Below are positions 19,679 through 28,655 of a stretch of 64,000 nt of DNA, piece after piece. Location of the stretch: contig NZ_SLXH01000006.1 of assembly GCF_004341365.1 (NCBI RefSeq), positions 81,481 through 145,480 on the forward strand, read 5' to 3'. Origin of the DNA: Simplicispira metamorpha. Lineage in GTDB: Bacteria; Pseudomonadota; Gammaproteobacteria; Burkholderiales; Burkholderiaceae_C. The notes beneath the pieces were generated by a model that worked only from the letters and a program-made list of their open reading frames with translations, was not told where the DNA came from and did no database searches. Within the stretch, counting starts at the first letter, position 1. Every line of letters begins with the position of its first letter. The position numbers were made by a program, and so were the translations under genes.

Positions 19679-20653
19679 TCAGTCTGCCAGAAAGCGCGCG
19701 TAACGCGCCAGATCGACGTTGCCGCCACTGATCACAATGCCCACGCGCTTGCCACGGATATCCACGCCGCCGTGCTGCGCGCCTGCAAAAGCCAGCGCGC
19801 CCGTGGGTTCGACGACGATTTTCATGCGCTCGGCAAAAAAGCGCATCGCCTGCATCAGGTGCAGGTCGCTGGTGGTCGTGATGTCGTGGCCCTGGCGGCG
19901 CACGATGTCAAACACCAGCGGCCCCAGGCTTTGCGCCTGGGCGCCGTCGGCAATGGTGCGTGGCGTGGCAATGCGCACGATGTGGCCGCTGCGCAGCGAT
20001 TGCTGTGCGTCGTTGGCGGCTTCGGGCTCCACGCCCACCACCTGGCACTGGGGCGCGCGTGCCTGCGCTGCCAGCAGGCTGCCCGCCATCAGGCCGCCGC
20101 CGCCCACGCCCACGAACAGGTAGTCCAGCCGGGGCACCTCTTCAAACAGTTCCAGCGCCGCCGTACCCTGGCCTGCAATGACGTGAGGGTGCTCGGAGGG
20201 GCCCACCAGCGTCATGCCGCGCTCTTGGGCAATGCGCTGGCTGATGGCCTCGCGGTCTTCGGTGTAGCGGTTGTAGGTGACGACCTGGGCGCCGTATTCG
20301 CGCGTGGCGGCCATTTTGGATGCGGGCGCATCTTCGGGCATGACGATCAGCACGGGCATGTCCAGCAGGCGCGCAGCCAGTGCAATGGCCTGGGCGTGGT
20401 TGCCTGCTGAAAAAGCCAGCACGCCGTGGCGGCGCTGCTCTGGCGTGAATTGGGACAGGGTGTTGAAAGCGCCACGAAACTTGAACGAGCCTGCGCGTTG
20501 CAGGTTCTCGCATTTGAAGAACAGGTGCGCGTGCAGCAGCCGGTCGGCGGTGCCCGAGCGCAGCACGGGCGTGCGGTGCGCCGGGCCTTGCAGGCGCAGA
20601 GCAGCCTGGATGACGTCTTCCGGTACGGGCGGGGGCAGGGCAGGTGGGGTCAT
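19679..20653 (-). CDS. PLP-dependent threonine/serine dehydratase (serine racemase-like)
   Basis: This is a fold-type II PLP enzyme that deaminates threonine or serine, or racemises serine. It is 324 residues from ATG 20653. The PLP lysine lies in SFKFRGAFNTL, the substrate loop is SAGNHAQAIALAA, and the phosphate-binding glycine loop is VGVGGGGLMAG. There is no C-terminal ACT-like regulatory domain, so it is the short catabolic/TdcB or serine-racemase type rather than biosynthetic IlvA. A start at 20695 would add 14 unconserved residues. Substrate choice between threonine, serine and threo-3-hydroxyaspartate cannot be settled from sequence. Confidence 0.85.
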   Translation of the reverse strand: MTPPALPPPVPEDVIQAALRLQGPAHRTPVLRSGTADRLLHAHLFFKCENLQRAGSFKFRGAFNTLSQFTPEQRRHGVLAFSAGNHAQAIALAARLLDMPVLIVMPEDAPASKMAATREYGAQVVTYNRYTEDREAISQRIAQERGMTLVGPSEHPHVIAGQGTAALELFEEVPRLDYLFVGVGGGGLMAGSLLAAQARAPQCQVVGVEPEAANDAQQSLRSGHIVRIATPRTIADGAQAQSLGPLVFDIVRRQGHDITTTSDLHLMQAMRFFAERMKIVVEPTGALAFAGAQHGGVDIRGKRVGIVISGGNVDLARYARFLAD

Positions 20654-20741
20654 GGCGGCATCCTTGATGGCACTCAATGCATGGCAGCGCACCACGGCGT
20701 GGCTGCATCATGGGTGGCACTGATTATCATGCAAAGAATCG

Positions 20742-20790
20742 CCTGCCAGCGCTTGTCCTGTGTGCGCTTTCAGCTATGCTTTTTGAAATG
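20742..20790 (+). repeat. Palindromic repeat family, copy 6
   Basis: This contains CCAGCGCTTGTCC, GTGTGCGCTTTCAGCTATG and a T-rich end. It lies in the gap between hmp and the dehydratase gene. Confidence 0.6.
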
Positions 20791-20851
20791 GCGCAGCCCT
20801 GTCTGTGCCCGCTGCCGGTGGTTTTTTGGGGGGGCTGCGCCGCTGGCCGCT

Positions 20852-22033
20852 TTACTCCAGCGCGGCGGCGGGGCCGAAGAACTCGTAGCGCGTCTGTGCC
20901 TCGGGCACGCCCAGTTCACGCAGCTGCTGTTTCACGCGCCGCATGAACGGCTTGGGGCCGAGAAAATACGCATCCACATCGCGCGATGGGGGAAGCCACT
21001 GCGCCAGTTGCTCGTTGCTGAGCAGGCCGGTGGCGTGGGGGGCGTCGGTGTCGGCGGCGTGCTCGTCATAGACATAAAAGCGCTGCAACTGGGCATGGCG
21101 GGATTGGTGCGCGTCCACCACGTCGCGGAAGGCATGCACTGCGCGGTTGCGCGCGAAGTGGATGAAATGCACGGGCCGCTGGCTGGCCAGGGCCGCATCC
21201 AGCATGGCCAGCGTGGGGGTAATGCCCACACCGCCGCTGATCAGCACCACCGGCTTGCTGCCTTCGGCCAGCACAAAATCGCCAGCGGGCGGGAACACGT
21301 CCAGCGCATCGCCCACTTGCACTTGTTCGTGCAGGTAGCCCGAAGCCACGCCGCCGGGCTCGCGTTTGACGCTGATGCGCAAAAACTGCCCGTTGGGCGC
21401 TGCCGACAGCGAGTAGTTGCGGCGGATTTCCTGGCCATCCACCACCAGGCGCAGGCCGATGTACTGGCCGGGCACAAAGCCGGGCACCGTGCCGCCGTCT
21501 TGCGGCTCCAGGTAGAACGAGGTGATTTCAGCGCTTTCGGCCTCTTTGCGCGCTACCCGGAAGGCCCGCGCACCGCGCCAGCCACCGGGTGCGGCGGCGG
21601 TGTCGGCATAGACCTTTTCTTCGGCGCCGATCAGGATGTCGGCCAGCTGCTGGTAGGCGGCGGCCCAGGCGGCAATCACGGCGTCGGTGGCAATCTCGGC
21701 GCCCAGTACCTCCCGGATGGCGCGCAGCAGGCAGCTGCCCACGATGGGGTATTGCTCGGGCTGGATTTGCAGCGACACATGCTTATGGACGATTTGCGAC
21801 ACCAGCGGGCCCAGGGCTTCGAGCCGCTCGATGTTGCGCGCGTACATCAGCACGCTGTTGGCCAGTGCGCGCGGCTGGTCGCCATTGGCCTGGTGGGCCT
21901 GGTTGAAGAAGGGGCGCACTTCCGGGTACTCGGACAGCATGATTTTGTAGAAGTGCGTGGTCAGTGCTTCGCCGCCTGTCTCCAGCAGGGGGACGGTGGC
22001 TTGGACGATGGCGCGGTGTTCAGGGCTCAGCAT
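20852..22033 (-). CDS. hmp: Flavohaemoprotein, nitric oxide dioxygenase
   Basis: Hmp converts NO and O2 to nitrate, detoxifying nitric oxide in the cytoplasm. The 393-residue product has an N-terminal globin domain (starting MLSPEHRAIVQATVPLLE; HFYKIML distal region; VHKHVSLQI with the proximal His). A ferredoxin-reductase-type FAD domain (FVPGQYIGL, RRNYSLS) and an NAD(P) domain (VLISGGVGITPTLAML) follow, ending near YEFFGP. ATG 22033 is the family start; an upstream in-frame ATG at 22099 is not conserved. It is divergent from norR, and a sigma-54 promoter with upstream NorR-like sites faces it, so NO-dependent control by NorR is the clear prediction. Confidence 0.96.
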   Translation of the reverse strand: MLSPEHRAIVQATVPLLETGGEALTTHFYKIMLSEYPEVRPFFNQAHQANGDQPRALANSVLMYARNIERLEALGPLVSQIVHKHVSLQIQPEQYPIVGSCLLRAIREVLGAEIATDAVIAAWAAAYQQLADILIGAEEKVYADTAAAPGGWRGARAFRVARKEAESAEITSFYLEPQDGGTVPGFVPGQYIGLRLVVDGQEIRRNYSLSAAPNGQFLRISVKREPGGVASGYLHEQVQVGDALDVFPPAGDFVLAEGSKPVVLISGGVGITPTLAMLDAALASQRPVHFIHFARNRAVHAFRDVVDAHQSRHAQLQRFYVYDEHAADTDAPHATGLLSNEQLAQWLPPSRDVDAYFLGPKPFMRRVKQQLRELGVPEAQTRYEFFGPAAALE

Positions 22034-22116
22034 GGGATCGGTCTCCGGTGGTTGAAAAGAGAGCAGCGCCGCCCCCGCTGCGTGGGAGGTGGGGCGCATG
22101 TTCTGCCCATGCTTTC

Positions 22117-22132
22117 ATCAAGATGCGTGCCA
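22117..22132 (-). promoter_or_regulatory. Sigma-54 (-24/-12) promoter of hmp
   Basis: Read on the minus strand, TGGCACGCATCTTGAT matches TGGCACG-N4-TTGCW with a single mismatch in the -12 element (TTGAT). It is 84 bases before the hmp start and downstream of NorR-like sites, as an enhancer-dependent promoter requires. Confidence 0.7.
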
Positions 22133-22141
22133 GATCAATGC

Positions 22142-22155
22142 TTGATATAAATCAA
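22142..22155. promoter_or_regulatory. Perfect FNR/DNR-type box in the hmp-norR gap
   Basis: TTGAT-ATAA-ATCAA is an exact match to the FNR consensus dyad. It lies just upstream of the sigma-54 promoter of hmp, about 42 bases before its expected start site. It could regulate either gene. Confidence 0.75.
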
Positions 22156-22184
22156 TGGCTTGCAAGGTTTCTATTCTGAATACA

Positions 22185-22220
22185 GTCAAAAAGATACTTT
22201 GTTAAAGTAGTCAAAAAGAC
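22185..22220. promoter_or_regulatory. Tandem NorR-like binding sites
   Basis: AGTCAAAAAGA occurs twice, 25 bases apart (22184 and 22209). The second forms GTCAAAAAGAC, fitting the GT-N7-AC half-site rule of NorR enhancers; the first is GTCAAAAAGATAC. They lie about 55-90 bases upstream of the hmp sigma-54 promoter. Confidence 0.6.
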
Positions 22221-22236
22221 TCTTGAAAGCATCACA

Positions 22237-23832
22237 TTGACTGCCAATCCGATATTGCAAGCCTTGGTGCCATTGCTGGACGATCTGGCGCGCGAGCTGC
22301 CCGATGGCGAGCGCTACCGCCGCCTGCTCCAGGCCATGCAGGCCCTGTTGCCCTGTGATGCTGTGGCCTTGCTGCGGCTGGAGGGCGATGTGCTGGTGCC
22401 GCTGGCCACCCGTGGCCTGAGCCGCGACACGCTGGGCCGGCGCTTTCGGGTGCAGGAGCACCCGCGCCTGGGCCTGCTGCTGGCCGCGGGTGGCCCCTTG
22501 CGCATTGCCGCCGACAGCCCGCTGCCCGATCCCTACGACGGGCTGGTGGAAGGCGTACATGGCCACCTGGAGGTACACGACTGCATGGGCTGCGTGGTGC
22601 AAGTGGGTGAGAAGCCCTGGGGCCTGCTCACGCTGGATGCGCTGGGCAAAGAGCGCTTGTCGGCGGTGGACTTGGCCGATGTGCAGGCCTTTGCCAGCCT
22701 GGCGGGCGCCACCGTCAGTGTGGTGCAGCGCATGCAGGGGCTGGCGCTGCGCGCCGAGGATGAGCGCCAGCGCGCCGACAGCTACCGCGCCCTGGCAGCG
22801 CAAACCGCCGCACCGCCCGTGCTGATGGGACAGAGCACCGCGCACCAGCAGTTGCTGCAAGAAATAGCCAGCGTGGGCGACAGTGCGCTGACGGTGCTGG
22901 TCACGGGCGAAACCGGCGTCGGCAAAGAGCTGGTGGCGCAGGCGCTGCATGCAGCATCACCGCGCGCGGCGCGCCCGCTGGTGAGCCTGAACTGCGCAGC
23001 CCTGCCCGAAACGCTGGTCGAGAGCGAGCTGTTTGGCCATGTGCGCGGCGCCTTCTCGGGTGCGGTGGCCGAGCGGCGCGGCAAGTTTGAGCTGGCCGAT
23101 GGCGGCACGCTGTTTTTGGACGAGGTGGGCGAGTTGCCGCTGGCCGTGCAGGCCAAGTTGCTGCGCGTGTTGCAGGGCGGGCAGTTGCAGCGCCTGGGCT
23201 CTGACCGCGAGCACCAGGTGGATGTGCGGGTGATAGCCGCCACCAACCGCGAGCTTGCGCAGGAGGTGCGGGCCGGGCGCTTTCGGGCGGATTTGTACCA
23301 CCGCCTCAGCGTCTATCCGCTGGTGGTGCCACCGCTGCGCGAGCGTGGCCAGGATGTGCTGCTGCTGGCCGGGCATTTTCTGGAGCAAAACCGTTCGCGC
23401 CTGGGGCTGGGCAGTGTGCGGCTGGACGCCAGCGCGCGCGCTGCGCTGCTGGCCCACGACTGGCCCGGCAATGTGCGCGAGCTGGAGCACCTGGTGGGCC
23501 GCAGCGCACTCAAGGCGCTGGCCGGTTTGGCCACGCGCCCGCGCATCCTCAGTTTGACCGCTGCGCATTTCGACTTGCCCACGCGCCCGGGGGGCATCGC
23601 GCCGGGGCCTGCCGCAGCGGCGCCAGACGGCGGTGCCCTGGCGCAGGCCGCAGCGCTGGTGGCCGAGGACTTGCGCAGCTCCACCGAGTCACACCAGCGC
23701 CAGCGCATTGCCAGTGCGTTGGCACTGCACCATGGCAACTGGGCTGCAGCGGCGCGCACGCTGGGTTTGCACCGCGCCAACCTGGTGCGGTTGGCGCGCA
23801 GGCTGGGGCTGCCAGCCCAAGGCCCGGCGTGA
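22237..23832 (+). CDS. norR: Nitric-oxide-responsive sigma-54 activator NorR
   Basis: NorR senses NO through a non-haem iron in its N-terminal GAF domain and then drives sigma-54 promoters of NO-removing enzymes. The 531-residue product has the GAF domain (about 15-175; LGRRFRVQEHPRLGLLL and DSPLPDPYDGLV are NorR hallmarks) and the AAA+ domain (GETGVGKE Walker A; GAFSGA loop contacting sigma-54, with Ser instead of the usual Thr; LFLDEVGELP Walker B). A C-terminal Fis-type helix-turn-helix follows (NWAAAARTLGLHRANLVRLARRLGL). No ATG exists near the start; TTG 22237 with GAAAG upstream fits the conserved N-terminus best. It is divergent from hmp, its probable target. Confidence 0.93.
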   Translation: MTANPILQALVPLLDDLARELPDGERYRRLLQAMQALLPCDAVALLRLEGDVLVPLATRGLSRDTLGRRFRVQEHPRLGLLLAAGGPLRIAADSPLPDPYDGLVEGVHGHLEVHDCMGCVVQVGEKPWGLLTLDALGKERLSAVDLADVQAFASLAGATVSVVQRMQGLALRAEDERQRADSYRALAAQTAAPPVLMGQSTAHQQLLQEIASVGDSALTVLVTGETGVGKELVAQALHAASPRAARPLVSLNCAALPETLVESELFGHVRGAFSGAVAERRGKFELADGGTLFLDEVGELPLAVQAKLLRVLQGGQLQRLGSDREHQVDVRVIAATNRELAQEVRAGRFRADLYHRLSVYPLVVPPLRERGQDVLLLAGHFLEQNRSRLGLGSVRLDASARAALLAHDWPGNVRELEHLVGRSALKALAGLATRPRILSLTAAHFDLPTRPGGIAPGPAAAAPDGGALAQAAALVAEDLRSSTESHQRQRIASALALHHGNWAAAARTLGLHRANLVRLARRLGLPAQGPA

Positions 23833-23850
23833 TGCAGGGCGGTTATTGAA

Positions 23851-23913
23851 GGTAAAAAGTGCCTTCAGACCGCACCAGTCAAGCGCAAGCAGCTATCAAA
23901 ATAGAATCTTTTT
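23851..23913 (+). repeat. Palindromic repeat family, copy 7
   Basis: This contains AGTGCCTTCAG, then CAAGCGCAAGCAGCTATC and AAAATAGAATCTTT. It is the first of two copies in direct tandem, about 100 bases apart, between norR and the YjgR gene. Confidence 0.75.
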
Positions 23914-23950
23914 AACCCGTGACCAGCCAGTTTGATGCGGGGCAGTGTTT

Positions 23951-24018
23951 TGAAAGCCAAAAGTGCCTCTAGGCCCCGCTAATCAAGCGCCAGAAGCTAT
24001 CAAAAAAGGAGCTTTCGT
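23951..24018 (+). repeat. Palindromic repeat family, copy 8
   Basis: This contains AGTGCCTCTAGGCC, then AAGCGCCAGAAGCTATC and AAAAAAGGAGCTTTCG. It is a well-preserved copy, the second of the tandem pair. Confidence 0.8.
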
Positions 24019-24060
24019 GGCGCTTGCGCCCCGCCGGTGCAGCGGGGCAGGGCGCCGCCT

Positions 24061-25572
24061 TCAGCGCCGGCGCCCGCCCAGCAGGCTGCCCAGTACGCCG
24101 CGCAAAATCTCGCGTCCCAGCGTGGTGCCCATGGTGCGCACGGCCGATTTGGCCATGGTCTGGGCCAGGCCATCGCGCTGGCCGCCACGGGGGCCAGTGC
24201 TGCCAAACAGCATGTCTTTGAGCCCGCCCATCAGGCCCTCGTCGGCCGTTTGGCCGGGCGCGGTGCCGTTTTTGCCGTTGCCCTCGGGGGCGTTGGCAGA
24301 GCGGTTTTTCAGGATTTCGTAGGCCGATTCGCGGTCTACCACCTGCTCATACACACCGGCCACCAGCGAACTGGCGCGCAGCGCCTGGCGTTGGGCGGCA
24401 TCGATGGGGCCAATCTGGCTGCCAGGGGGCAGCACATACACGCGCTCGGTCACGCCGGGGCGGCCCTTGGCGTCCAGAAAGCTCACCAGCGCCTCGCCCA
24501 CGGCCAGCTCGGTGATGGCGGTTTCGATGTCGAGGCCCGGCTTTTGCCGCATGGTGGTGGCCGTGGCCTTGACGGCTTTCTGGTCGCGCGGGGTAAACGC
24601 CCGCAGCGCGTGCTGCACGCGGTTGCCCAGCTGGGCCAGCACGCTGTCGGGGATATCCAGCGGGTTTTGCGTGACGAAATACACGCCCACGCCCTTGGAA
24701 CGCACCAGCCGCACCACCAGTTCGATGCGCTCGATCAGCACCTTGGGCGCTTCGTTGAACAGCAGATGGGCCTCGTCGAAGAAGAACACCAGTTTGGGCT
24801 TTTCAGGGTCGCCAATCTCGGGCAGCTGCTCAAACAGCTCGGACAGCATCCACAGCAAAAAGGTGGCGTACAGGCGCGGCGAGTTCATGAGCTTGTCGGC
24901 TGCCAGGATGTTGACCACGCCGTGGCCTGCGGCATCGGTCTGCATGAAGTCCTGGATGTTGAGCATGGGCTCGCCAAAGAACTGGTCGCCGCCTTGCTGC
25001 TCGATTTGCAGCAGCCCGCGCTGGATGGCGCCCACGCTGGCGGCGCTGACGTTGCCGTAGCCGGTGGTGAACTCTTTGGCGTTGTCGCCCACGTACTGGA
25101 GCATGGCGCGCAGGTCCTTCAGGTCCAGCAGCAGCATGCCGTTGTCGTCGGCAATTTTGAACACCAGGTTGAGCACGCCCAGTTGGGTTTCGTTCAGGTT
25201 CAGCATGCGTCCCAGCAAGAGCGGGCCCATGTCAGAGATGGTGGCGCGCACCGGGTGGCCTTGTGCGCCAAATACGTCCCACAGGGTGACGGGGCAGGCC
25301 AGCGGCGTGGGCAGCGCAATGCCGCGTTCGTGCAGCGCGTGCGCCATCTTGTCGCTGACATGGCCAGCCTGGCTGATGCCGGTGAGGTCGCCCTTCACGT
25401 CGGCCATGAATACGGGCACGCCAATGCGCGAAAAACTCTCGGCCAGCGTCTGTAGCGTGACGGTCTTGCCCGTGCCAGTCGCTCCCGTAATCAGACCATG
25501 GCGGTTGGCCAGTGCGGGCAGCAGGTGGCACTCGGTGGAAGGGTTCTTGGCAATCAGCAGGGAGTCGGCCAT
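24061..25572 (-). CDS. HerA/FtsK-like ATPase of the YjgR (DUF853) family
   Basis: The 503-residue P-loop ATPase has Walker [11 protein letters not shown] near residue 30, the metal/Walker B strand [12 protein letters not shown] and an arginine-finger-like region. It ends in a basic, Gly-rich tail (LLGGRRR). E. coli YjgR belongs to this family; its role is not established, although HerA relatives pump DNA or proteins. The C-terminal 70 residues (from about 430) are low in complexity, with many Gly. No nuclease partner such as NurA is beside it, so it should not be read as a HerA-NurA repair pair or a defence system. It is divergent from yebC, with 66 bases between. Confidence 0.88.
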   Translation of the reverse strand: MADSLLIAKNPSTECHLLPALANRHGLITGATGTGKTVTLQTLAESFSRIGVPVFMADVKGDLTGISQAGHVSDKMAHALHERGIALPTPLACPVTLWDVFGAQGHPVRATISDMGPLLLGRMLNLNETQLGVLNLVFKIADDNGMLLLDLKDLRAMLQYVGDNAKEFTTGYGNVSAASVGAIQRGLLQIEQQGGDQFFGEPMLNIQDFMQTDAAGHGVVNILAADKLMNSPRLYATFLLWMLSELFEQLPEIGDPEKPKLVFFFDEAHLLFNEAPKVLIERIELVVRLVRSKGVGVYFVTQNPLDIPDSVLAQLGNRVQHALRAFTPRDQKAVKATATTMRQKPGLDIETAITELAVGEALVSFLDAKGRPGVTERVYVLPPGSQIGPIDAAQRQALRASSLVAGVYEQVVDRESAYEILKNRSANAPEGNGKNGTAPGQTADEGLMGGLKDMLFGSTGPRGGQRDGLAQTMAKSAVRTMGTTLGREILRGVLGSLLGGRRR

Positions 25573-25638
25573 GGCGGGGGGTACGGAAAAGTAGAATCGG
25601 AGGCGTAGATTAAATCAGGATAAGTAAAAGGACTTCCC

Positions 25639-26358
25639 ATGGCCGGACACAGCAAATGGGCGAACATTCAGCACCGCAAGGGTCGCCAGGACGAAAAGCG
25701 CGGAAAAATCTGGACGCGCATCATCCGCGAAATCACCGTGGCCGCGCGCGCCGGTGGCGGTGACCTGGGCGCCAACCCGCGCCTGCGCCTGGCGGTAGAA
25801 AAGGCCAAGGCGGCCAACATGCCCGCCGACCGCGTCAAATACAACATTGACAAGGCCACCGGCAATGCCGAGGGCGTGAACTACGAGGAAATCCGCTACG
25901 AGGGCTACGGCATCGGTGGCGCCGCCATCATCGTGGACACCATGACCGACAACCGTGTGCGCACCGTGGCCGAGGTGCGCCATGCTTTCAGCAAGCACGG
26001 CGGCAACATGGGCACCGAGGGCTCGGTGGCTTTCCAGTTCAAGAACGTGGGCCAGATCATTTTTGCCCCAGGCGCCAATGAGGACAAGATCATGGAGGTA
26101 GCGCTCGAAGCGGGCGCCGAAGATGTCATCACCGATGACGACGGCGCCTTGGAGGTGCTGACCGCCGCCACTGACTTCGAGGCCGTGAAAAACGCCCTGG
26201 AAGCCGCTGGCTTCACGCCCGACGCCGCCGATGTCACCATGCGCCCCGATGTCACCATCGAACTTACTGGGGAAGACGCTGTGCGTATGCAAAAACTGCT
26301 TGATGTACTAGAGGATCTGGACGACGTACAAGAAGTCTTCCACAACGCTGCACTATGA
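25639..26358 (+). CDS. yebC: YebC/TACO1-family protein (canonical)
   Basis: The 239-residue product has the classic start [23 protein letters not shown], which marks the canonical bacterial YebC/PmpR group, and the three-domain body with [16 protein letters not shown] and DVTMRPDV. Family members have been described as transcription regulators and, more recently, as ribosome-associated factors that relieve stalling. The stop codon overlaps the purD start in ATGA (26355-26358), so it heads a translationally coupled yebC-purD-hemF operon. A divergent paralogue lies 9 kb upstream at 16557. Confidence 0.95.
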   Translation: MAGHSKWANIQHRKGRQDEKRGKIWTRIIREITVAARAGGGDLGANPRLRLAVEKAKAANMPADRVKYNIDKATGNAEGVNYEEIRYEGYGIGGAAIIVDTMTDNRVRTVAEVRHAFSKHGGNMGTEGSVAFQFKNVGQIIFAPGANEDKIMEVALEAGAEDVITDDDGALEVLTAATDFEAVKNALEAAGFTPDAADVTMRPDVTIELTGEDAVRMQKLLDVLEDLDDVQEVFHNAAL

Positions 26359-27638
26359 AGGTTTTAGTTATTGGCGGCGGTGGCCGCGAACACGCCATCG
26401 CCTGGAAACTCAGCCAGTCGCCCAAAGTCACGCGCATTTTTGTTGCGCCCGGCAACGGCGGCACGGCGCTGAACCCCAAGTTTGAAAACCTGCCCATCAC
26501 CAACGTGGTGGCCCTGCGCGAGTGGGCGCAAAAAGAAAAAATCGGTCTCACCGTGGTCGGCCCCGAAGCGCCACTGGCCGCTGGTGTGGTCGATGAGTTC
26601 CGTGCCCACGGTCTGCGTATTTTTGGCCCTACCAAGGCGGCAGCGCAGCTGGAAAGCTCCAAAGCCTTCTCCAAGGCATTCATGCGCCGCCACGGTATTC
26701 CCACGGCGGATTACGACACCTTCACCGATCCGACCCTGGCCCACGCTTTTGTCGATCGCCTGGGCGCGCCCATCGTTATCAAGGCCGACGGCCTGGCCGC
26801 AGGCAAGGGCGTGGTGGTGGCCATGAGCCTGCAAGAAGCGCACGACGCCGTGGACTTCATGCTGGTGGACAACAAGTACGGCGTGACACACAACGAGGGC
26901 GGAGCCCGTGTTGTCATTGAGGAGTTCCTTGAAGGCGAAGAAGCCAGCTTCATCGTGCTGTGCGACGGCAAGAATGTGGCCGCCCTGGCCACCAGCCAAG
27001 ACCACAAGCGCCTGAAAGACGGCGATGAAGGCCCCAACACCGGCGGCATGGGCGCGTATTCGCCCGCGCCGGTGGTCACTGCCGACGTGCATGCCCGCGC
27101 CATGCGCGAAATCATCCTGCCCACCATCCGTGGTATGGAAAAAGACGGCATTCCGTTCACCGGCTTTTTGTACGCAGGTCTGATGATCGACGCCCAGGGT
27201 CGCCCCAAGACGCTCGAATTCAATTGCCGCATGGGTGATCCCGAAACCCAGCCGATCATGATGCGCCTGAAAAGCGATTTGCTGGATCTGCTGGGTGCCG
27301 CCATTGACGGCAAGCTCGATCAGGTCGATTTGCAATGGGACCGGCGCCCGGCGCTGGGCGTGGTCATGGCTGCGCACGGCTACCCCGAAGACCCGCGCAA
27401 GGGCGACGCCATCACCGGCTTGCCTCCCGAGGCCGACGATGCCATGGTGTTCCATGCAGGCACCGTGCTCGAAGACGGTGTGGTGCGTACCAGTGGTGGC
27501 CGCGTGCTCTGCGTCACGGTGCTGGCTGACAGTGTGCGCTTGGCGCAGCAACGTGCCTACGACGTGGCACGCGGCATCCACTTTGATGGCGCCCAGTACC
27601 GCCGCGACATTGGCTACCGCGCCATCAAAAATCCATGA
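26355..27638 (+). CDS. purD: Phosphoribosylamine--glycine ligase
   Basis: PurD joins glycine to 5-phosphoribosylamine, the second step of purine synthesis. The 427-residue ATP-grasp enzyme starts [22 protein letters not shown]. It has the [15 protein letters not shown] nucleotide-side loop, [13 protein letters not shown] in the ATP-grasp region, GEEASFI and the C-terminal domain with DIGYRAI. Length and motifs are normal. It is coupled by ATGA overlaps to both yebC upstream and hemF downstream. Confidence 0.97.
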   Translation: MKVLVIGGGGREHAIAWKLSQSPKVTRIFVAPGNGGTALNPKFENLPITNVVALREWAQKEKIGLTVVGPEAPLAAGVVDEFRAHGLRIFGPTKAAAQLESSKAFSKAFMRRHGIPTADYDTFTDPTLAHAFVDRLGAPIVIKADGLAAGKGVVVAMSLQEAHDAVDFMLVDNKYGVTHNEGGARVVIEEFLEGEEASFIVLCDGKNVAALATSQDHKRLKDGDEGPNTGGMGAYSPAPVVTADVHARAMREIILPTIRGMEKDGIPFTGFLYAGLMIDAQGRPKTLEFNCRMGDPETQPIMMRLKSDLLDLLGAAIDGKLDQVDLQWDRRPALGVVMAAHGYPEDPRKGDAITGLPPEADDAMVFHAGTVLEDGVVRTSGGRVLCVTVLADSVRLAQQRAYDVARGIHFDGAQYRRDIGYRAIKNP

Positions 27639-28576
27639 CCCCGGCCTTCAATACCGAGAGCACCGTCGCGCAGGTGCGCCAGTATCTGGTGGGCTTGCAG
27701 GCACGCATCATCGGCGCGCTCGAAGCCATAGAGGGGCCAGAGGGTGCCCGCGCGGTGGTTGATCCCTGGCACAAGCCTGCGGGCGAGTTGCTGCAAGGCG
27801 ATGGCATCACGCAAATCATCGAAGGCGGGCGTGTTTTTGAGCGCGCGGGCTGTGGCTTCTCGCACGTGCGCGGGCCGCAACTGCCGCCCTCGGCCACCCA
27901 GCACCGGCCCGAGCTGGCAGGTGCGCCCTTTGAGGCCATGGGCGTGTCGCTGGTGTTTCACCCGCGCAACCCTTACGTGCCTACCGTTCACATGAATGTG
28001 CGCATGATTGCCGCAGGCCACCCCGGCCAGGCACCCGTGTGCTGGTTTGGCGGCGGCATGGACTTGACGCCCTACTACGGCTTCGAGGAAGACGCGGTGC
28101 ACTTTCACCGCACCTGCCACGGTGCGCTGGCTCCCTTTGGCGAGGACAAGTACCCACGCTTCAAGCAGTGGTGCGATGAATATTTCTTTTTGAAGCACCG
28201 CAACGAACAACGCGGCGTAGGCGGCGTGTTTTATGACGACTTTTCCGAGCTGGGTTTTGAACGCAGCCTGGCCATGACGCAGTCGGTCGGCGATGCTTTT
28301 TTAGATGCCTACCTGCCCATCGTGGAGCGACGCCAGCACATGGCCTATGGTGAGCGCGAGCGCGAATTTCAGCTTTACCGGCGCGGTCGTTATGTGGAGT
28401 TCAATCTGGTCTGGGACCGGGGAACGCACTTTGGCCTGCAGTCGGGCGGGCGCACCGAGTCGATTTTGCTGTCCATGCCGCCGCTGGCCAGTTGGTCGTA
28501 CCAGCGCGTTCCTGAGCCTGGTTCGCCTGAGGCCGCCCTGACGCAGCACTACCTACAGCGCCGCGACTGGCTCTGA
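27635..28576 (+). CDS. hemF: Oxygen-dependent coproporphyrinogen III oxidase
   Basis: HemF decarboxylates two propionates of coproporphyrinogen III using O2, a late step of haem synthesis. The 313-residue product contains the family blocks [48 protein letters not shown] and [30 protein letters not shown], with the catalytic aspartate and arginine within them. Its start overlaps the purD stop. In many Burkholderiales nadD comes next; here the siaABCD cassette follows instead. Confidence 0.97.
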   Translation: MTPAFNTESTVAQVRQYLVGLQARIIGALEAIEGPEGARAVVDPWHKPAGELLQGDGITQIIEGGRVFERAGCGFSHVRGPQLPPSATQHRPELAGAPFEAMGVSLVFHPRNPYVPTVHMNVRMIAAGHPGQAPVCWFGGGMDLTPYYGFEEDAVHFHRTCHGALAPFGEDKYPRFKQWCDEYFFLKHRNEQRGVGGVFYDDFSELGFERSLAMTQSVGDAFLDAYLPIVERRQHMAYGEREREFQLYRRGRYVEFNLVWDRGTHFGLQSGGRTESILLSMPPLASWSYQRVPEPGSPEAALTQHYLQRRDWL

Positions 28577-28655
28577 AGTGCCTGGCCTGTGCCGGAGCAT
28601 CTGCTTCAGCATGGGCCGCCACGCACAGCACCAGGCTTCACCCGGGATACACAAC

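Noticed and set aside
24061..25572. HerA-like ATPase as part of a defence or HerA-NurA system
   Set aside because: It belongs to the YjgR family, with no nuclease, Sir2 or other effector beside it.
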